NCBI GenBank assembly: GCA_045546135.1
Contig: JAZQCD010000030.1
Coordinates: 23,187 to 87,186, forward strand
Reading direction: 5' to 3'
Origin: RUG13409 sp045546135
GTDB lineage: Bacteria; Bacillota; Clostridia; Peptostreptococcales; Anaerovoracaceae
Length of the DNA stretch: 64,000 nucleotides
Shown here: piece after piece, positions 53,173-62,908 of the stretch
How positions within the stretch are numbered: the stretch's first letter is position 1
How the letters are laid out: each line of letters opens with the position of its first letter
Program-made: the position numbers and the translations under genes
The notes under the pieces: generated by a model
What the model was told of the DNA's origin: nothing
Database searches by the model: none
The model's input: the letters and a program-made list of their open reading frames with translations, nothing else

Positions 53173-56100
53173 ATGGATTGGAATATACTCGGAATAGAAG
53201 AAACAAAAGATAAAGCCGCCATAACTGCAGCATACAGAGAAAAGCTAAAAACCGTTAATCCTGAGGACAGTCCTGAAGAATTCATGGCTTTAAGGGAAAG
53301 CTATGAAGAAGCTCTAAAGCTTGCAGACGAAGAAGAAAAACCAAAAGAAGAAGACAACAGTCCCCTTGGACTTTGGAAGAAAGAACTCAGCGATATATAT
53401 GAAGATCTTGGGCGAAGGATAGATGTATCTGAGTGGACAAGACTCATGAATGAGGATATATGCCTTGCTCTTGATACAAGAGCTGACTGCGAAGAGGCTA
53501 TGCTTGCATTTTTCATGGAGCATTTCCATGTTCCGCAGAAGGTATGGATCTATCTTGATTCTGAGTTTTCTTTCATTGAAAGAAAAGAAGAACTCTACGA
53601 AAAGTATCCAAAGGATTTCGTAGACTATGTCATCATCAACGGCATAAAGCTTGGAGAAAGACTTCCCTACAGTCTCTTTTATCCGGGAAAGAGCGGCAAA
53701 GACTCCGATACATATATTTCTCTTTTCAACAAAGCGTCAAGAACTCCATGGGCAGAGGAAGGTCCCGTCTTTGACGAGATGAACAAACTATCTGAAAGGC
53801 ATCCTTATGGAGATACCATGATGATACGCTGCCGCATGGACACGGAAAATATAGATCTCATGGACGATCTCAAAGCTGTCTCTGATAAATATCCGGGAGA
53901 CGGTTATCTTATCATGGAAGTAGCAGAAGCCATGTACGGAAAAGAGAGATGGAGCGAATGCGAAGAGTGGTGCCAAAAGGTCTCAAAAGACGATCCTGAC
54001 TACTATCATTCACTTAGGCTCCGTTCATACAGCCTTGCAAAGCAGGAAAAATTCGAAGATGCGATCAAGGTCCTGCACATCATGATGAGCGAGGCCGGTG
54101 GAGACAGAAAGCAGCTTTATGAGCTTTCCGAACTTAGAAAAGAATGGAACCAGTCTCTCATAACAAAATATGAAGAAGAATTAAAGGAAAGACCTGATGA
54201 CGATCATCTCCTCTTTGACCTTGCTTGGTGCTATCTGCAAAACGACAGGAATGAAGATTGCCTAAAGCTTGCAGAAAAGATAAAAGAGGATTCTCTTGAT
54301 GTCTTTGATTACAACAATCTCATGGGTCAGACCTATCTTTCTTTAAGCAGACCCTTAGATGCGCTTCCCTGTATAGAAAAGCTCATAGATTATCTTAAAG
54401 ATCTTAAACCTGACGGGACCGAAGAAACAGACAGGCGCATCTCAAGATTCCAGGAGATGAACGCAAGAAGAGCTGCATGCCTTTATGAAGCAGGCAGAGT
54501 AGACGAGGCCATAAGCGCATACAAGGAAGCAGAAGCCATCGATCCTAATGACGGAGAGACTCTGACAGAAATAACTCAGATCTATATGCACAAAAAGGAC
54601 TATGAATCTGCTTATGAGTATGCAAAAAAACTTGTAGCAGCAAGGCCCGGGTCCTATCACGGATATCTGCTTCTTGCATATTGCTGCTTTGAGCTGAGGA
54701 AAGACGGCGATGCTTTTGACGCCATAAACAGAGCCATCAGTATGGACGGAAGCGACCTGTCTTCATATATATTGAAGCTCAGGATACTCATAAGGAACGG
54801 AGTCTACGATGAAGCTCACAGCCTGATCGATTATCTACGTGAAAACGGAGTAAACGATGCCGCCGTACTTGAAGCTTGCGAAGCAATGCTTTATGAGCAG
54901 GAAGACGGAGACCAAAAAGAGGCTCTCAAGAAATATGAAGCAGTAGTAAAGAAAGTCGAAGAACAAGATCAATATATAGGATTTGAAAACGAAGTCTATT
55001 ACAGGATGGCTTCTCTTACTGCGGCTATAGCTGACAGCGAAAACAGGGTGGCAAGAAAAGAGATCCTCGCGCTCCTTGAAAAGAGCTTAAAATATGCCCC
55101 AGACGATCCGGATGCTCTTGATTACAAGGCATGGCTCCTCAAAAAAGAAGGAAAGCTCGAGGAATCCTTAGAGATATACAAAGGTCTTGAAAAGCTTCAA
55201 AGAAACAATCTCGATGTAGAAAGGCAGATAGCAGAGATATATTATTCAGACCTTGACTTTAAGGCTCCGCAGTCTCTTGAGTACTATCAAAAACTCCTTG
55301 CCGACAAGGAAACTGCAGACTATCACTTTTATGTGGGAATGTGCTACTTCTACATGGATGATTATGACAACGCCATAAAGCATTTTTTAAGAGAGCAGGA
55401 AATGGAACCGGATGTCCTTGACGGATATTACAGGCTTTCACATGTATACCTTGCTCTAGGAAGGAACGAGGAAGCTCTTAAAGAAGCAAAGAAAGTCATA
55501 GATATTATCAAAGACAAGGAAGAGGATCAGTCCCGCTACTATATCCACCTTGCAAGGATATACAGAAGGATGAGGATGCCAAGTGAAGCTATAGAGGCTA
55601 TCAGGACAGCTCTTGATAAATACGGATATGCAAAAGCAAACAAGGACATGTTTGAGATAGCCATCCAGTTTGGTCTTTGGCAGGAAGCTGAAAATATACT
55701 CAAAAGGTGGAAAGTAAACAGAGATCAGGCAAAGGATTGGTCCGGAAAAGAAGCAATGTTCCTTGCTCTTAAGGGAGAAAAGCTCAGATCCAAACTTTAC
55801 TTTGCAGACAAAGCTGCTGTTATGAACAAGGACGACCTTGAGCTAATGAAGATGATCTTTGGATCTACAGACAAGGCAGTAAAGGAAGAACTAAAGATCA
55901 GAAAGCAAAGACTGAGCGACGCACTTAAAAACGGCTGGGATCTGTACCAGGTCTACAGCAATTACGCTTTCAGTCTTCTAAAGGCAGGAGAGACAGACAA
56001 AGCAAAGGAAATGGCTGCAAATGCGCTCACTGCAATAGATAAGGAGCAGCCGCCAAATCACAGATATATGGCTCTTTATGAATCAAAGAAGGCTGCAGAC

Positions 56101-56349
56101 CTTGCCATGACAGGAAGGATAGAGGAAGCAAAGCTCCTGCTTGAAAAGGTCAGGACCATGCCTCTTTGCGAGAACTGCAATTACCCATCCTGCAAGGATG
56201 CTGACATATATGCAGTAGAGATAGCAGTTGCAGAAGGAAAATACAAACAGGCTCTTGAAATGAGTGAGGACTTCCTTAAGAAGTGGCCGGATGAGACGGA
56301 TTTTCTCATACTTAAAAATTATTTGATATCGAAGGGACTCGATAAATGA
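53173..56349 (+). CDS. Giant TPR protein with degenerate J domain, partner of HscC
   Basis: 1058 residues from the ATG at 53173 (AAGGAGG upstream). The first ~48 residues form a J domain (WNILGIEETKDKAAITAAYREKLKTVNPEDSPEEFMALRESYEEA), with the catalytic His-Pro-Asp replaced by Asn29-Pro30-Glu31. The remainder is helical with many TPR-like units between about 230 and 1000 (for example EEWCQKVSKDDPDYYHSLRLRSYSLA, YFYMDDYDNAIKHFLREQEMEPDVLDGYYRLSHVYLALGR) and one Cys pair CENCNYPSC near the end. The next gene, overlapping by ATGA, is HscC, so it is surely the cochaperone and may bind clients through its TPRs. Confidence 0.88.
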   Translation: MDWNILGIEETKDKAAITAAYREKLKTVNPEDSPEEFMALRESYEEALKLADEEEKPKEEDNSPLGLWKKELSDIYEDLGRRIDVSEWTRLMNEDICLALDTRADCEEAMLAFFMEHFHVPQKVWIYLDSEFSFIERKEELYEKYPKDFVDYVIINGIKLGERLPYSLFYPGKSGKDSDTYISLFNKASRTPWAEEGPVFDEMNKLSERHPYGDTMMIRCRMDTENIDLMDDLKAVSDKYPGDGYLIMEVAEAMYGKERWSECEEWCQKVSKDDPDYYHSLRLRSYSLAKQEKFEDAIKVLHIMMSEAGGDRKQLYELSELRKEWNQSLITKYEEELKERPDDDHLLFDLAWCYLQNDRNEDCLKLAEKIKEDSLDVFDYNNLMGQTYLSLSRPLDALPCIEKLIDYLKDLKPDGTEETDRRISRFQEMNARRAACLYEAGRVDEAISAYKEAEAIDPNDGETLTEITQIYMHKKDYESAYEYAKKLVAARPGSYHGYLLLAYCCFELRKDGDAFDAINRAISMDGSDLSSYILKLRILIRNGVYDEAHSLIDYLRENGVNDAAVLEACEAMLYEQEDGDQKEALKKYEAVVKKVEEQDQYIGFENEVYYRMASLTAAIADSENRVARKEILALLEKSLKYAPDDPDALDYKAWLLKKEGKLEESLEIYKGLEKLQRNNLDVERQIAEIYYSDLDFKAPQSLEYYQKLLADKETADYHFYVGMCYFYMDDYDNAIKHFLREQEMEPDVLDGYYRLSHVYLALGRNEEALKEAKKVIDIIKDKEEDQSRYYIHLARIYRRMRMPSEAIEAIRTALDKYGYAKANKDMFEIAIQFGLWQEAENILKRWKVNRDQAKDWSGKEAMFLALKGEKLRSKLYFADKAAVMNKDDLELMKMIFGSTDKAVKEELKIRKQRLSDALKNGWDLYQVYSNYAFSLLKAGETDKAKEMAANALTAIDKEQPPNHRYMALYESKKAADLAMTGRIEEAKLLLEKVRTMPLCENCNYPSCKDADIYAVEIAVAEGKYKQALEMSEDFLKKWPDETDFLILKNYLISKGLDK

Positions 56350-58037
56350 TCATAGGAATAGATCTTGGAACGACAAACAGCCTCGCAGCAGTATTTATGG
56401 ACGGCGAAGTTAAAATGATACCAAACAGACTTGGCGAATATCTGACGCCTTCTGTAGTAAGCATCGATGATGACGGAAATGTCCTCGTAGGAAAGACAGC
56501 AAAAGAATATGCTTACCTGCATCCTTTGAGGTCCGCATCAGTATTCAAAAGGAGCATGGGAACCGAAAGAGAATATACTTTAGGAACTCAGAAGTTCAAA
56601 GCAGAAGAGCTTTCGAGCCTTGTGCTAAGGTCTTTAAAAGAGGATGCTGAGAGTTTCCTCGGGCAAAAGGTGGATGAGGCCATAGTCAGCGTGCCTGCAT
56701 ATTTTAACGACTTCCAAAGAAAAGCTACAAAGGAAGCAGGAGAACTGGCAGGACTAAAGGTATCAAGGATCATAAACGAACCTACAGCTGCAGCTATAGC
56801 TCACGGTGTCGGAAGAGACGGCAAGGACGAAAAGTGCCTTGTATTTGACCTTGGCGGCGGTACTTTTGATGTGTCCATACTTGAGTTCTTTGACAATGTA
56901 ATGGAAGTCCATGCCGTAGCAGGAGACAATTTCCTAGGAGGAGAAGATTTTACTCATCTCCTTGCTGTGGATATACTCGAAAAGAATGCTGTCGCTCCTG
57001 AAAGCCTTGATATAAAAAGTATGAGCGATGTGATCAAGGCAGCGGAAGAAGCAAAATGCAAATTCTCAGAGTCAAATAAAGTGACTATGAGCGTTAATAT
57101 AAACGGAGAACAGCTGACAAAGGAGTATACTCTTGAGGATTATGAAGCTCTTTGCCAACCGCTTCTTGAAAGGCTTAGAAAGCCCATCGAAAGAAGCATC
57201 AGAGATGCAAATATCAAAATAGATGATATAGACAGGATAATACTGGTTGGCGGAGCGACAAGGCTGCCAATAGTAAGGAGTTTTGTCGTAAAGCTTTTCA
57301 AACGCTTCCTGGGAGCTTTGGTCGACCCCGACATGGCAGTTGCTCAAGGTGCAGCCCTTCAGTGCGCCATGAAGGAGCGAAATGAAGAGATAAAGGAAGT
57401 AGTCTTAACTGACGTATGCCCATTTACTTTAGGCACGGAAGTTACGGTATACAACGGTATGTTCGACGAGTCAGGTCACTACCTGCCCATAATCGAAAGA
57501 AATACTGTGATCCCTGTCAGCAGGAGACAGACAGTTTATACAGCTCATGACAACCAGACAAGAGTAGATGTCAAGATACTTCAGGGCGAGAGCAGGATAG
57601 CAGGAAACAATGTGCTCCTTGGCGAAGTGTCTGTACCTGTTCCTCCGGGCCCAAAAGGGAAAGAAGCAATAGAGCTTGTGTATACTTATGACATAAACTC
57701 ATTGCTCGAGGTCGAAGTGACTGTACTCTCTTCCGGTGTCAAGAGAAAGATCATAGTGCAAAATGAAGAACACAGGATATCCGAAGCTGAAGCAGAAGAA
57801 AGGCTCAAAAAACTCGAATATCTAAAGCAAAATCCAAGAGATGAAGAAGCTAACAAACTGCAGCTCTTAAGAGGAGAAAGGCTCTATGAAGAAGCATCTG
57901 GAGACTTAAGAGAGCGCATCGACAGGGCCATGATGGAATTTGAGGGAGTCTTAAGAAAGCAAGACCGAAACGAGATCGACAAAGCAAGAGAGACCCTGAC
58001 TCATTTCCTTGATACCATTGAGTACGACATACAGTGA
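56346..58037 (+). CDS. hscC: HscC-like Hsp70 chaperone
   Basis: 563 residues, the HscC length and shorter than DnaK (~610-640). The nucleotide-binding domain has GIDLGTTNSLAAVF, VFDLGGGTFDVSILEF and VGGATRLPIVR. The substrate domain and a short C-terminus replace the long lid of DnaK. It works as an ATP-driven chaperone; in this organism it has no GrpE or DnaJ neighbour but a J-domain TPR partner. Its start overlaps that gene by four bases. Confidence 0.9.
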   Translation: MIIGIDLGTTNSLAAVFMDGEVKMIPNRLGEYLTPSVVSIDDDGNVLVGKTAKEYAYLHPLRSASVFKRSMGTEREYTLGTQKFKAEELSSLVLRSLKEDAESFLGQKVDEAIVSVPAYFNDFQRKATKEAGELAGLKVSRIINEPTAAAIAHGVGRDGKDEKCLVFDLGGGTFDVSILEFFDNVMEVHAVAGDNFLGGEDFTHLLAVDILEKNAVAPESLDIKSMSDVIKAAEEAKCKFSESNKVTMSVNINGEQLTKEYTLEDYEALCQPLLERLRKPIERSIRDANIKIDDIDRIILVGGATRLPIVRSFVVKLFKRFLGALVDPDMAVAQGAALQCAMKERNEEIKEVVLTDVCPFTLGTEVTVYNGMFDESGHYLPIIERNTVIPVSRRQTVYTAHDNQTRVDVKILQGESRIAGNNVLLGEVSVPVPPGPKGKEAIELVYTYDINSLLEVEVTVLSSGVKRKIIVQNEEHRISEAEAEERLKKLEYLKQNPRDEEANKLQLLRGERLYEEASGDLRERIDRAMMEFEGVLRKQDRNEIDKARETLTHFLDTIEYDIQ

Positions 58038-58097
58038 CGAAGAACTATTATGTAAAAAGGTAGTCAAAGTTATTATATCAAGGTTTGGGAGTTTATT

Positions 58098-59402
58098 ATG
58101 GCCGTTAAATGGGATGAACTATTTGGCAGTGATTTTTTGATCACCCTCACTAATGAAGAAAGACGCTATTTAGCGCTTGATCCAATAGAAGATTCTTGGG
58201 ATGTGACTCAATATGTGAGTAAGTGTAATGTTACCTATGTCCGTACGACAGCCTATTGGGATGGTAATATTATAAAAAAAGTCATTCGGGAAGAGAAACG
58301 GTTGGTTGATATAGATCAAGGGCCACTTTGGGGATGGATCAGAGAAGATGATACCATGATCCAAACGGAAAACAGGGAAAAGATCATTCCTCTAACATCT
58401 AGGGGTAAATTGAAACCTGTAAATGCTACTAATATAACCTCTGTCAATCCTTCTGGTTGTACATTCTATTTTCGTATCGACAGCAGAAGCTCAAATCATC
58501 CGGTAACGATGTCGATTTCTAATTACCGGAACTGTAAAAAGATCGCAATAGGAGAGAATGAAAAAGTAGCATCTATCAAAAATGAAGATGATTTTCATTC
58601 TTTCATGCAATACTACATCTCTACATGCCCTGATAACTATTTCGAGCGTATCAGGGCAATAAGAACAGCGAAACATCAAACCGTAAAATACAAAACGGGA
58701 GATATCTTCAGAGTAGAAATAGATCGTTTCCATTATTGTTATGGTCTTATTACAGGAGAACTAAAAAAGATCCTAAAATGGCCTGATCTGCCGAAATGGC
58801 ATAGTTTAAGGAAACTGATGACTGTCCCTATTATGATCAGGTTTTATGATCATATTTTTGATTCTCCGGATCTTGGTCCCGAAGAATTATCCAATTATCC
58901 TTTAGATCGTCTTTCTATTTGTAGCGACTGTGATATTATATGGGGCACTCATACTATTGTAGGACATAAGACTCTGACAGAAGACGATATAGAATTCGGC
59001 TTGGTTTGTACTAAGGTAAGGGGTATAAATGAGCACATTACTACACATACTTATGATATGTTTGTAAATGATGGGATCATCCCAACTAAAGACGGATATC
59101 AGTTATATGTAGAGTGGGGACTAGCATCTGTAATGCTTCCCTTTGAATGTATCTCCGAAAAGCTAAAGAGTTTTCTTGATGAGTACCATGATCCGCATGG
59201 AGGAGTGAATATAAGTATTATCCCGGATATCGAGAAAAGTTGGTATTCAACAAAAATGGACCTCCTTAATCCCTGGAACAGTGAAATGCGAGAAGAATTA
59301 TTTCGCTGTTTGAAATTGAATCCGAATGCCGATTTTGATGAATTCGCAGCAGCTTTCAATGGACCTACAAAAAAAGAGATCTTGGAAAGACTAATGAATT
59401 GA
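58098..59402 (+). CDS. Imm26-family-like immunity protein
   Basis: 434 residues. The segment KYKTGDIFRVEIDRFHYCYGLITGELK near 200-225 is the Imm26 pattern found in immunity proteins of polymorphic toxin systems and in some stand-alone defence or adaptor proteins. The N-terminal 190 residues and C-terminal part are unassigned. Codon use shifts to AT-rich choices (TTT, ATT, TTA) unlike neighbours, suggesting acquisition. No toxin gene is beside it. It lies directly before the CRISPR relic. Confidence 0.65.
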   Translation: MAVKWDELFGSDFLITLTNEERRYLALDPIEDSWDVTQYVSKCNVTYVRTTAYWDGNIIKKVIREEKRLVDIDQGPLWGWIREDDTMIQTENREKIIPLTSRGKLKPVNATNITSVNPSGCTFYFRIDSRSSNHPVTMSISNYRNCKKIAIGENEKVASIKNEDDFHSFMQYYISTCPDNYFERIRAIRTAKHQTVKYKTGDIFRVEIDRFHYCYGLITGELKKILKWPDLPKWHSLRKLMTVPIMIRFYDHIFDSPDLGPEELSNYPLDRLSICSDCDIIWGTHTIVGHKTLTEDDIEFGLVCTKVRGINEHITTHTYDMFVNDGIIPTKDGYQLYVEWGLASVMLPFECISEKLKSFLDEYHDPHGGVNISIIPDIEKSWYSTKMDLLNPWNSEMREELFRCLKLNPNADFDEFAAAFNGPTKKEILERLMN

Positions 59403-59414
59403 ATAATGAAATTG

Positions 59415-59514
59415 GTCGTGCCTCGCATGAGGCACGTGGATTGAAATGTTAAATGTCAAACTGTTGCTGAAAAGGAGAGTCTGTCGTGCCTCGCATGAGG
59501 CATATGGATTGAAA
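59415..59514 (+). CRISPR. Two-repeat CRISPR relic, type I-C-like repeats
   Basis: Two 32-nt repeats of the GTCGTGCC...ATTGAAA form occur at 59415-59446 and 59483-59514, differing at two positions (CACG versus CATA after GAGG). They share the type I-C style GTGGATTGAAA end and an internal palindrome CCTCGCATGAGG. One 36-nt spacer (59447-59482) separates them. There are no cas genes within the window, so this is an orphan or decayed array, or a solo repeat pair; the second repeat is probably the degenerate terminal one. Confidence 0.8.
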
Positions 59515-59529
59515 CTAGAACAACAACAT

Positions 59530-59567
59530 AAAAAACGCATAATAACATTAGGAATGTTACTATGCGT
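59530..59567 (-). terminator. Terminator of the NAD salvage operon
   Basis: Near-perfect 15-bp hairpin ACGCATAATAACATT/AATGTTACTATGCGT. On the minus strand it is followed by TTTTTT, about 49 nt after the pncB stop. Confidence 0.88.
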
Positions 59568-59615
59568 AAAAAAAGTAAGTGTTATTTTCTACCTAAACAT
59601 GGCAAGAAGGCTGCT

Positions 59616-60812
59616 TCAAAGACTCTCCCTGTTTAACCTAAATGCGACTGATTTTTTTAGATAATCGATATAATTGGGATCCTGGCACATAGCTTTTTCA
59701 GGGGTGTCAGAAAGCTTTGCTACAGGTCTACCATTTACGTATTGAAGTTTAATTACAATGTTCAGGGCTTCTTCGCAGGTATCATTTGTGCAGAATGTAC
59801 CTATTCCGAAAGATACCTTGGATTTATCTTTAAAGTACTGATAGATCTTTTCTGCCTCATCAAAAGTAAGACTATTGCTAAAAAGAAGAGTCTTGGTTTT
59901 GGGATCTGCACCGTATTTTTTGTAGTGTGCTATGATCTTTTCTCCCCATTCATATGGATCTCCGCTGTCTTGCCTTACTCCTGTGTAGTTATTTACCATG
60001 GAGTGATTAAAATCCATAAGGAAAAGGTCTGTGGTTATAGTGTCAGATAGTGCCGTGCCATTATCACCTTTGTATTCTTCATACCAATCCTTCATCGCAT
60101 AGTAGTTGGTGTAGGCAAGGGGTATCTTGTCTATGCCCTGGTACATCTGCACGAACTCATGGGCATAGGTGCCTATGGGTGTAAGACCAAGCTTCTTCGC
60201 AAAGTAGACATTGGATGTTCCGACGCAGGACTTTGTCTCATAGCAAAGCCTTCTTATGACTTCTTCTTCCCATTCCCTTGAGAGCCTTCTGCGGCAACCG
60301 AACTCTGCAAACTTGAAATTGTATGTACCGTCATTTAGCGCTTTTATCTTAGCATCGAGTTTTTCTTTTGCGGATTTGAGCAACGTATCATAATCGTATT
60401 TCATACGGAAATACACTTCGTTGATAATTTCAAGGAGATATATTTCAAACTGCATGGCTGAGAACATTGGCCCTTTGACCGTGCAAACCAGCTCTCCATC
60501 GTCTTTAAGCGATGTATGTACATAATCCCTTATTGGATGCCAAAGTCTTAGGAACTCAACGTAGTCGTCCTTGATGAATCTGATGGATCTGAGATAGTCA
60601 AGTTCATCCCTTGTGAAGGTCAATGAACAGAGATGATCTATTTGGGAATTGATCTCATCGAGCATTTCCTGTGTAAATACCACGCCTTCATTACGGCATT
60701 TGAAATAGTATTCTCCGGTCAGATCCGTATGTTTGTGGAATATGACCTGGTCCATGTTGAATTTGTACAGGTCTGTGTCAAGTAAAGATATTACTATAGG
60801 GTCAAGTTTCAT
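59616..60812 (-). CDS. pncB: Nicotinate phosphoribosyltransferase
   Basis: 398 residues. The LLDTDLYKFNMDQVIFHK start and GTSNVYFAKKLGLTPIGTYAHEFVQMYQG are typical of PncB, with PRPP-binding and active-site residues in VRQDSGDPYEWGEKI. It joins nicotinate to PRPP giving nicotinate mononucleotide. It is last in the operon; a terminator follows on the minus strand. GAGGAAAGG precedes the start. Confidence 0.93.
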   Translation of the reverse strand: MKLDPIVISLLDTDLYKFNMDQVIFHKHTDLTGEYYFKCRNEGVVFTQEMLDEINSQIDHLCSLTFTRDELDYLRSIRFIKDDYVEFLRLWHPIRDYVHTSLKDDGELVCTVKGPMFSAMQFEIYLLEIINEVYFRMKYDYDTLLKSAKEKLDAKIKALNDGTYNFKFAEFGCRRRLSREWEEEVIRRLCYETKSCVGTSNVYFAKKLGLTPIGTYAHEFVQMYQGIDKIPLAYTNYYAMKDWYEEYKGDNGTALSDTITTDLFLMDFNHSMVNNYTGVRQDSGDPYEWGEKIIAHYKKYGADPKTKTLLFSNSLTFDEAEKIYQYFKDKSKVSFGIGTFCTNDTCEEALNIVIKLQYVNGRPVAKLSDTPEKAMCQDPNYIDYLKKSVAFRLNRESL

Positions 60813-60829
60813 TTATTTATCCTTTCCTC

Positions 60830-62131
60830 TTAAATGCTGGATGTTTCTGCTTTGTCTTTAGCTTCTAGTATGAGTTCTCTTAACTCGTCATATCTTGGCC
60901 ATAGCTTTTTATTAACATACTTTTTCCAGCTTTCAATATCATTGTCAGCAAAGAACTGCCTCATTTCTGATGCAGATATATCTATGGTCTTTGGTATGTA
61001 AAGTTCTGATATGTTTACACCTTCAATGCCGTCGAACCAGTTGCGCCTTCTTTCCTCTTTGCCTGATATGAGCAGATCAGGTTTTCTGCCGCACACCTTT
61101 ACAGCATTTTCTATGACATAGTCGCCCCAGTGTCCGTTATTGCCTACACCGATGTCCGGGAGCGGTGCTATGATAACATCGTCACCAAATATGGTAGTGA
61201 GGAGTTCTTGCCTAAGCTCATAGCTAAAGGGATTCTTTTCTGTTCCGCTTTCCTGTGATGATCCAACGAAGACCAGCACCTGATCACAAAGAGCTCTTGC
61301 CATATTGATCATGTATTCGTGGCCTTTGTGGAGAGTCTGGAATCTGCCTACTATGATGCCAAGTCCGTAAGCCTTATGCTCTGTTTCTTCAAAGACAGGG
61401 AGACCTGAATCAAAGGACGGCATCAACTTTAGCTTGAATAGGTTTTGCCTGTGGAGTCTGTCTATCTTTTCTTTATGCTCTTTATTATCTATTACTCCTG
61501 TGCGAATGTATTTATCAAGCTCTGCATATGTAAAGCCGAGCTTATCTTCATCTGTCATTCCTGACAGACCGTCTGAGGGGGCCTTTTCGATCAGGCATTC
61601 CGGGAGTCCGAGGACTCTGCCGATTGCCTTGACTTCAGCCACCGTTAGGTGAGAGCAGGGCGAAAAGTCTCCTGCGCTGTCTCCGTATCTTGTGGAGTAG
61701 CCTACCCAGTCCTCGGACAGGTTGCAGGTGTTTGCTACTCTTCCGTTATGACTTTGGGATACTGCGTACAGTGTTGACATCCTGATCCTTGGTGGCAGGT
61801 TGATCCTTGACTGCTCTGACAGTTCAAATGGGAGAGCATCTTTAAGTCCTTGTGTGCTGTCCTTGATGTTTACGATATAGTGCTTTATGCCAAGATGCTT
61901 GGCAAGGAGCTTTGCCATGTCTATATCGGCTTGCTCTCCGTCAGGCATCAGGACTCCTATGACTTTGTCTTTTCCAAGCGCCTCGCTGCAAAGAGCAGCT
62001 ACTACGGAGCTGTCCTTACCGCCTGAGATCCCGACTACTGCATTGCAGCCCTTGCCGTTCTCCTCAAAGAAATCCAGTATCCACCGGACGCATTCGTCCT
62101 TTGTCTTTTTTGCATCGAAGCTATAGTTCAT
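60830..62131 (-). CDS. NAD synthase fused to NMN/NaMN adenylyltransferase
   Basis: 433 residues combining two enzymes of the pathway. Residues 1-245 are an ammonia-dependent NAD synthase (NadE) with P-loop GISGGKDSS (34-42) and no glutaminase domain. Residues 255-433 are a NadM/NadR-type nucleotidyltransferase with GRFQTLHKGH (262-271) and ISASEMR near the end. The C-terminal part would make nicotinate adenine dinucleotide from NaMN; the N-terminal part amidates it. It sits one base after pncA and upstream of pncB, so the operon encodes every step from nicotinamide to NAD. Confidence 0.9.
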   Translation of the reverse strand: MNYSFDAKKTKDECVRWILDFFEENGKGCNAVVGISGGKDSSVVAALCSEALGKDKVIGVLMPDGEQADIDMAKLLAKHLGIKHYIVNIKDSTQGLKDALPFELSEQSRINLPPRIRMSTLYAVSQSHNGRVANTCNLSEDWVGYSTRYGDSAGDFSPCSHLTVAEVKAIGRVLGLPECLIEKAPSDGLSGMTDEDKLGFTYAELDKYIRTGVIDNKEHKEKIDRLHRQNLFKLKLMPSFDSGLPVFEETEHKAYGLGIIVGRFQTLHKGHEYMINMARALCDQVLVFVGSSQESGTEKNPFSYELRQELLTTIFGDDVIIAPLPDIGVGNNGHWGDYVIENAVKVCGRKPDLLISGKEERRRNWFDGIEGVNISELYIPKTIDISASEMRQFFADNDIESWKKYVNKKLWPRYDELRELILEAKDKAETSSI

Positions 62132-62132
62132 T

Positions 62133-62666
62133 TTATTCCTCGTTCTCGATCACTATCTGGCAGCTCTTCATGGTCTCAAGGGCTGCATTGTGTTTTTCAG
62201 GAGTTACACCGGCGCAGCAGGATGCATCTACAAAGATGTCTGCCTCAGGGAATGCTGCTTTTGTAAGCAATGCATTGCTTACAACGCAAATATCTGTGCA
62301 AAGACCTATGAAGCATACTTCAAAGCTCTGTCCTGCAGCCATGACCTCAAGGAGATCCGGAAGTCTTGTGCTTCCGAAGGTAGGTTTTTCAAGTACGGTA
62401 TGAGATTTTTTTGCAAGAGCTTCTTCAACTGCCTTGTCAAGTTTCCAGCCTTCTGTATCTTTGATGCAGTGCTCTACAGGAAGGAAACGTCCTTCTCTTG
62501 TGTTCATATAGTCTTTTCCATGGGTGTCCATAGTGACTATTATGGTGTCTTCAAAGCTTTCGACCTTTTTGCAAACATAGGGCACTATAGCCTGAGCCTC
62601 TTTTGTTCCAAGGGATCCGTCAACAAAATCCTTTTGCATATCAACGACTACAAGAAATCTTTTCAT
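62133..62666 (-). CDS. pncA: Nicotinamidase
   Basis: 177 residues from the ATG at 62666, eight bases after AAAGGAGG; an upstream ATG at 62690 lies before the ribosome binding site. VVVDMQKDFVDGSLG (with the catalytic Asp), DTHGKDYMNTREGRFLPVEHC and LCTDICVVSNALL (with the catalytic Cys) identify an isochorismatase-fold nicotinamidase. It converts nicotinamide to nicotinate, feeding PncB. Confidence 0.92.
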   Translation of the reverse strand: MKRFLVVVDMQKDFVDGSLGTKEAQAIVPYVCKKVESFEDTIIVTMDTHGKDYMNTREGRFLPVEHCIKDTEGWKLDKAVEEALAKKSHTVLEKPTFGSTRLPDLLEVMAAGQSFEVCFIGLCTDICVVSNALLTKAAFPEADIFVDASCCAGVTPEKHNAALETMKSCQIVIENEE

Positions 62667-62745
62667 CCTGGTTACCTCCTTTAGTTTCATCTGATTTGAT
62701 TATACAACACGATGCTTAAAAAATGATTTTTGTATCGTCCAAAAG

Positions 62746-62777
62746 TGACTGTATCTTTTATATGGATATAACAGTCA
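62746..62777. promoter_or_regulatory. Inverted repeat upstream of pncA
   Basis: TGACTGT (62746-62752) and ACAGTCA (62771-62777), 18-bp apart, form a perfect inverted repeat between the divergent pncA and toxin-antitoxin units. On the minus strand a TATAAT lies between it and pncA (complement of ATTATACAAC, about 62699-62704). It may be a niacin-repressor operator; the rest of the 330-nt spacer shows only promoters. Confidence 0.45.
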
Positions 62778-62908
62778 AATATCATTATATACATCCAATA
62801 ATATAAATATCTCCCGTGAGGAGAAAAATAAACATCATATCCCCGCTGGTCCCAGATTGTCATCCGCTTAAGAATTGTATTTAATGCATTTTAGTTGAAA
62901 TGCAAAAA

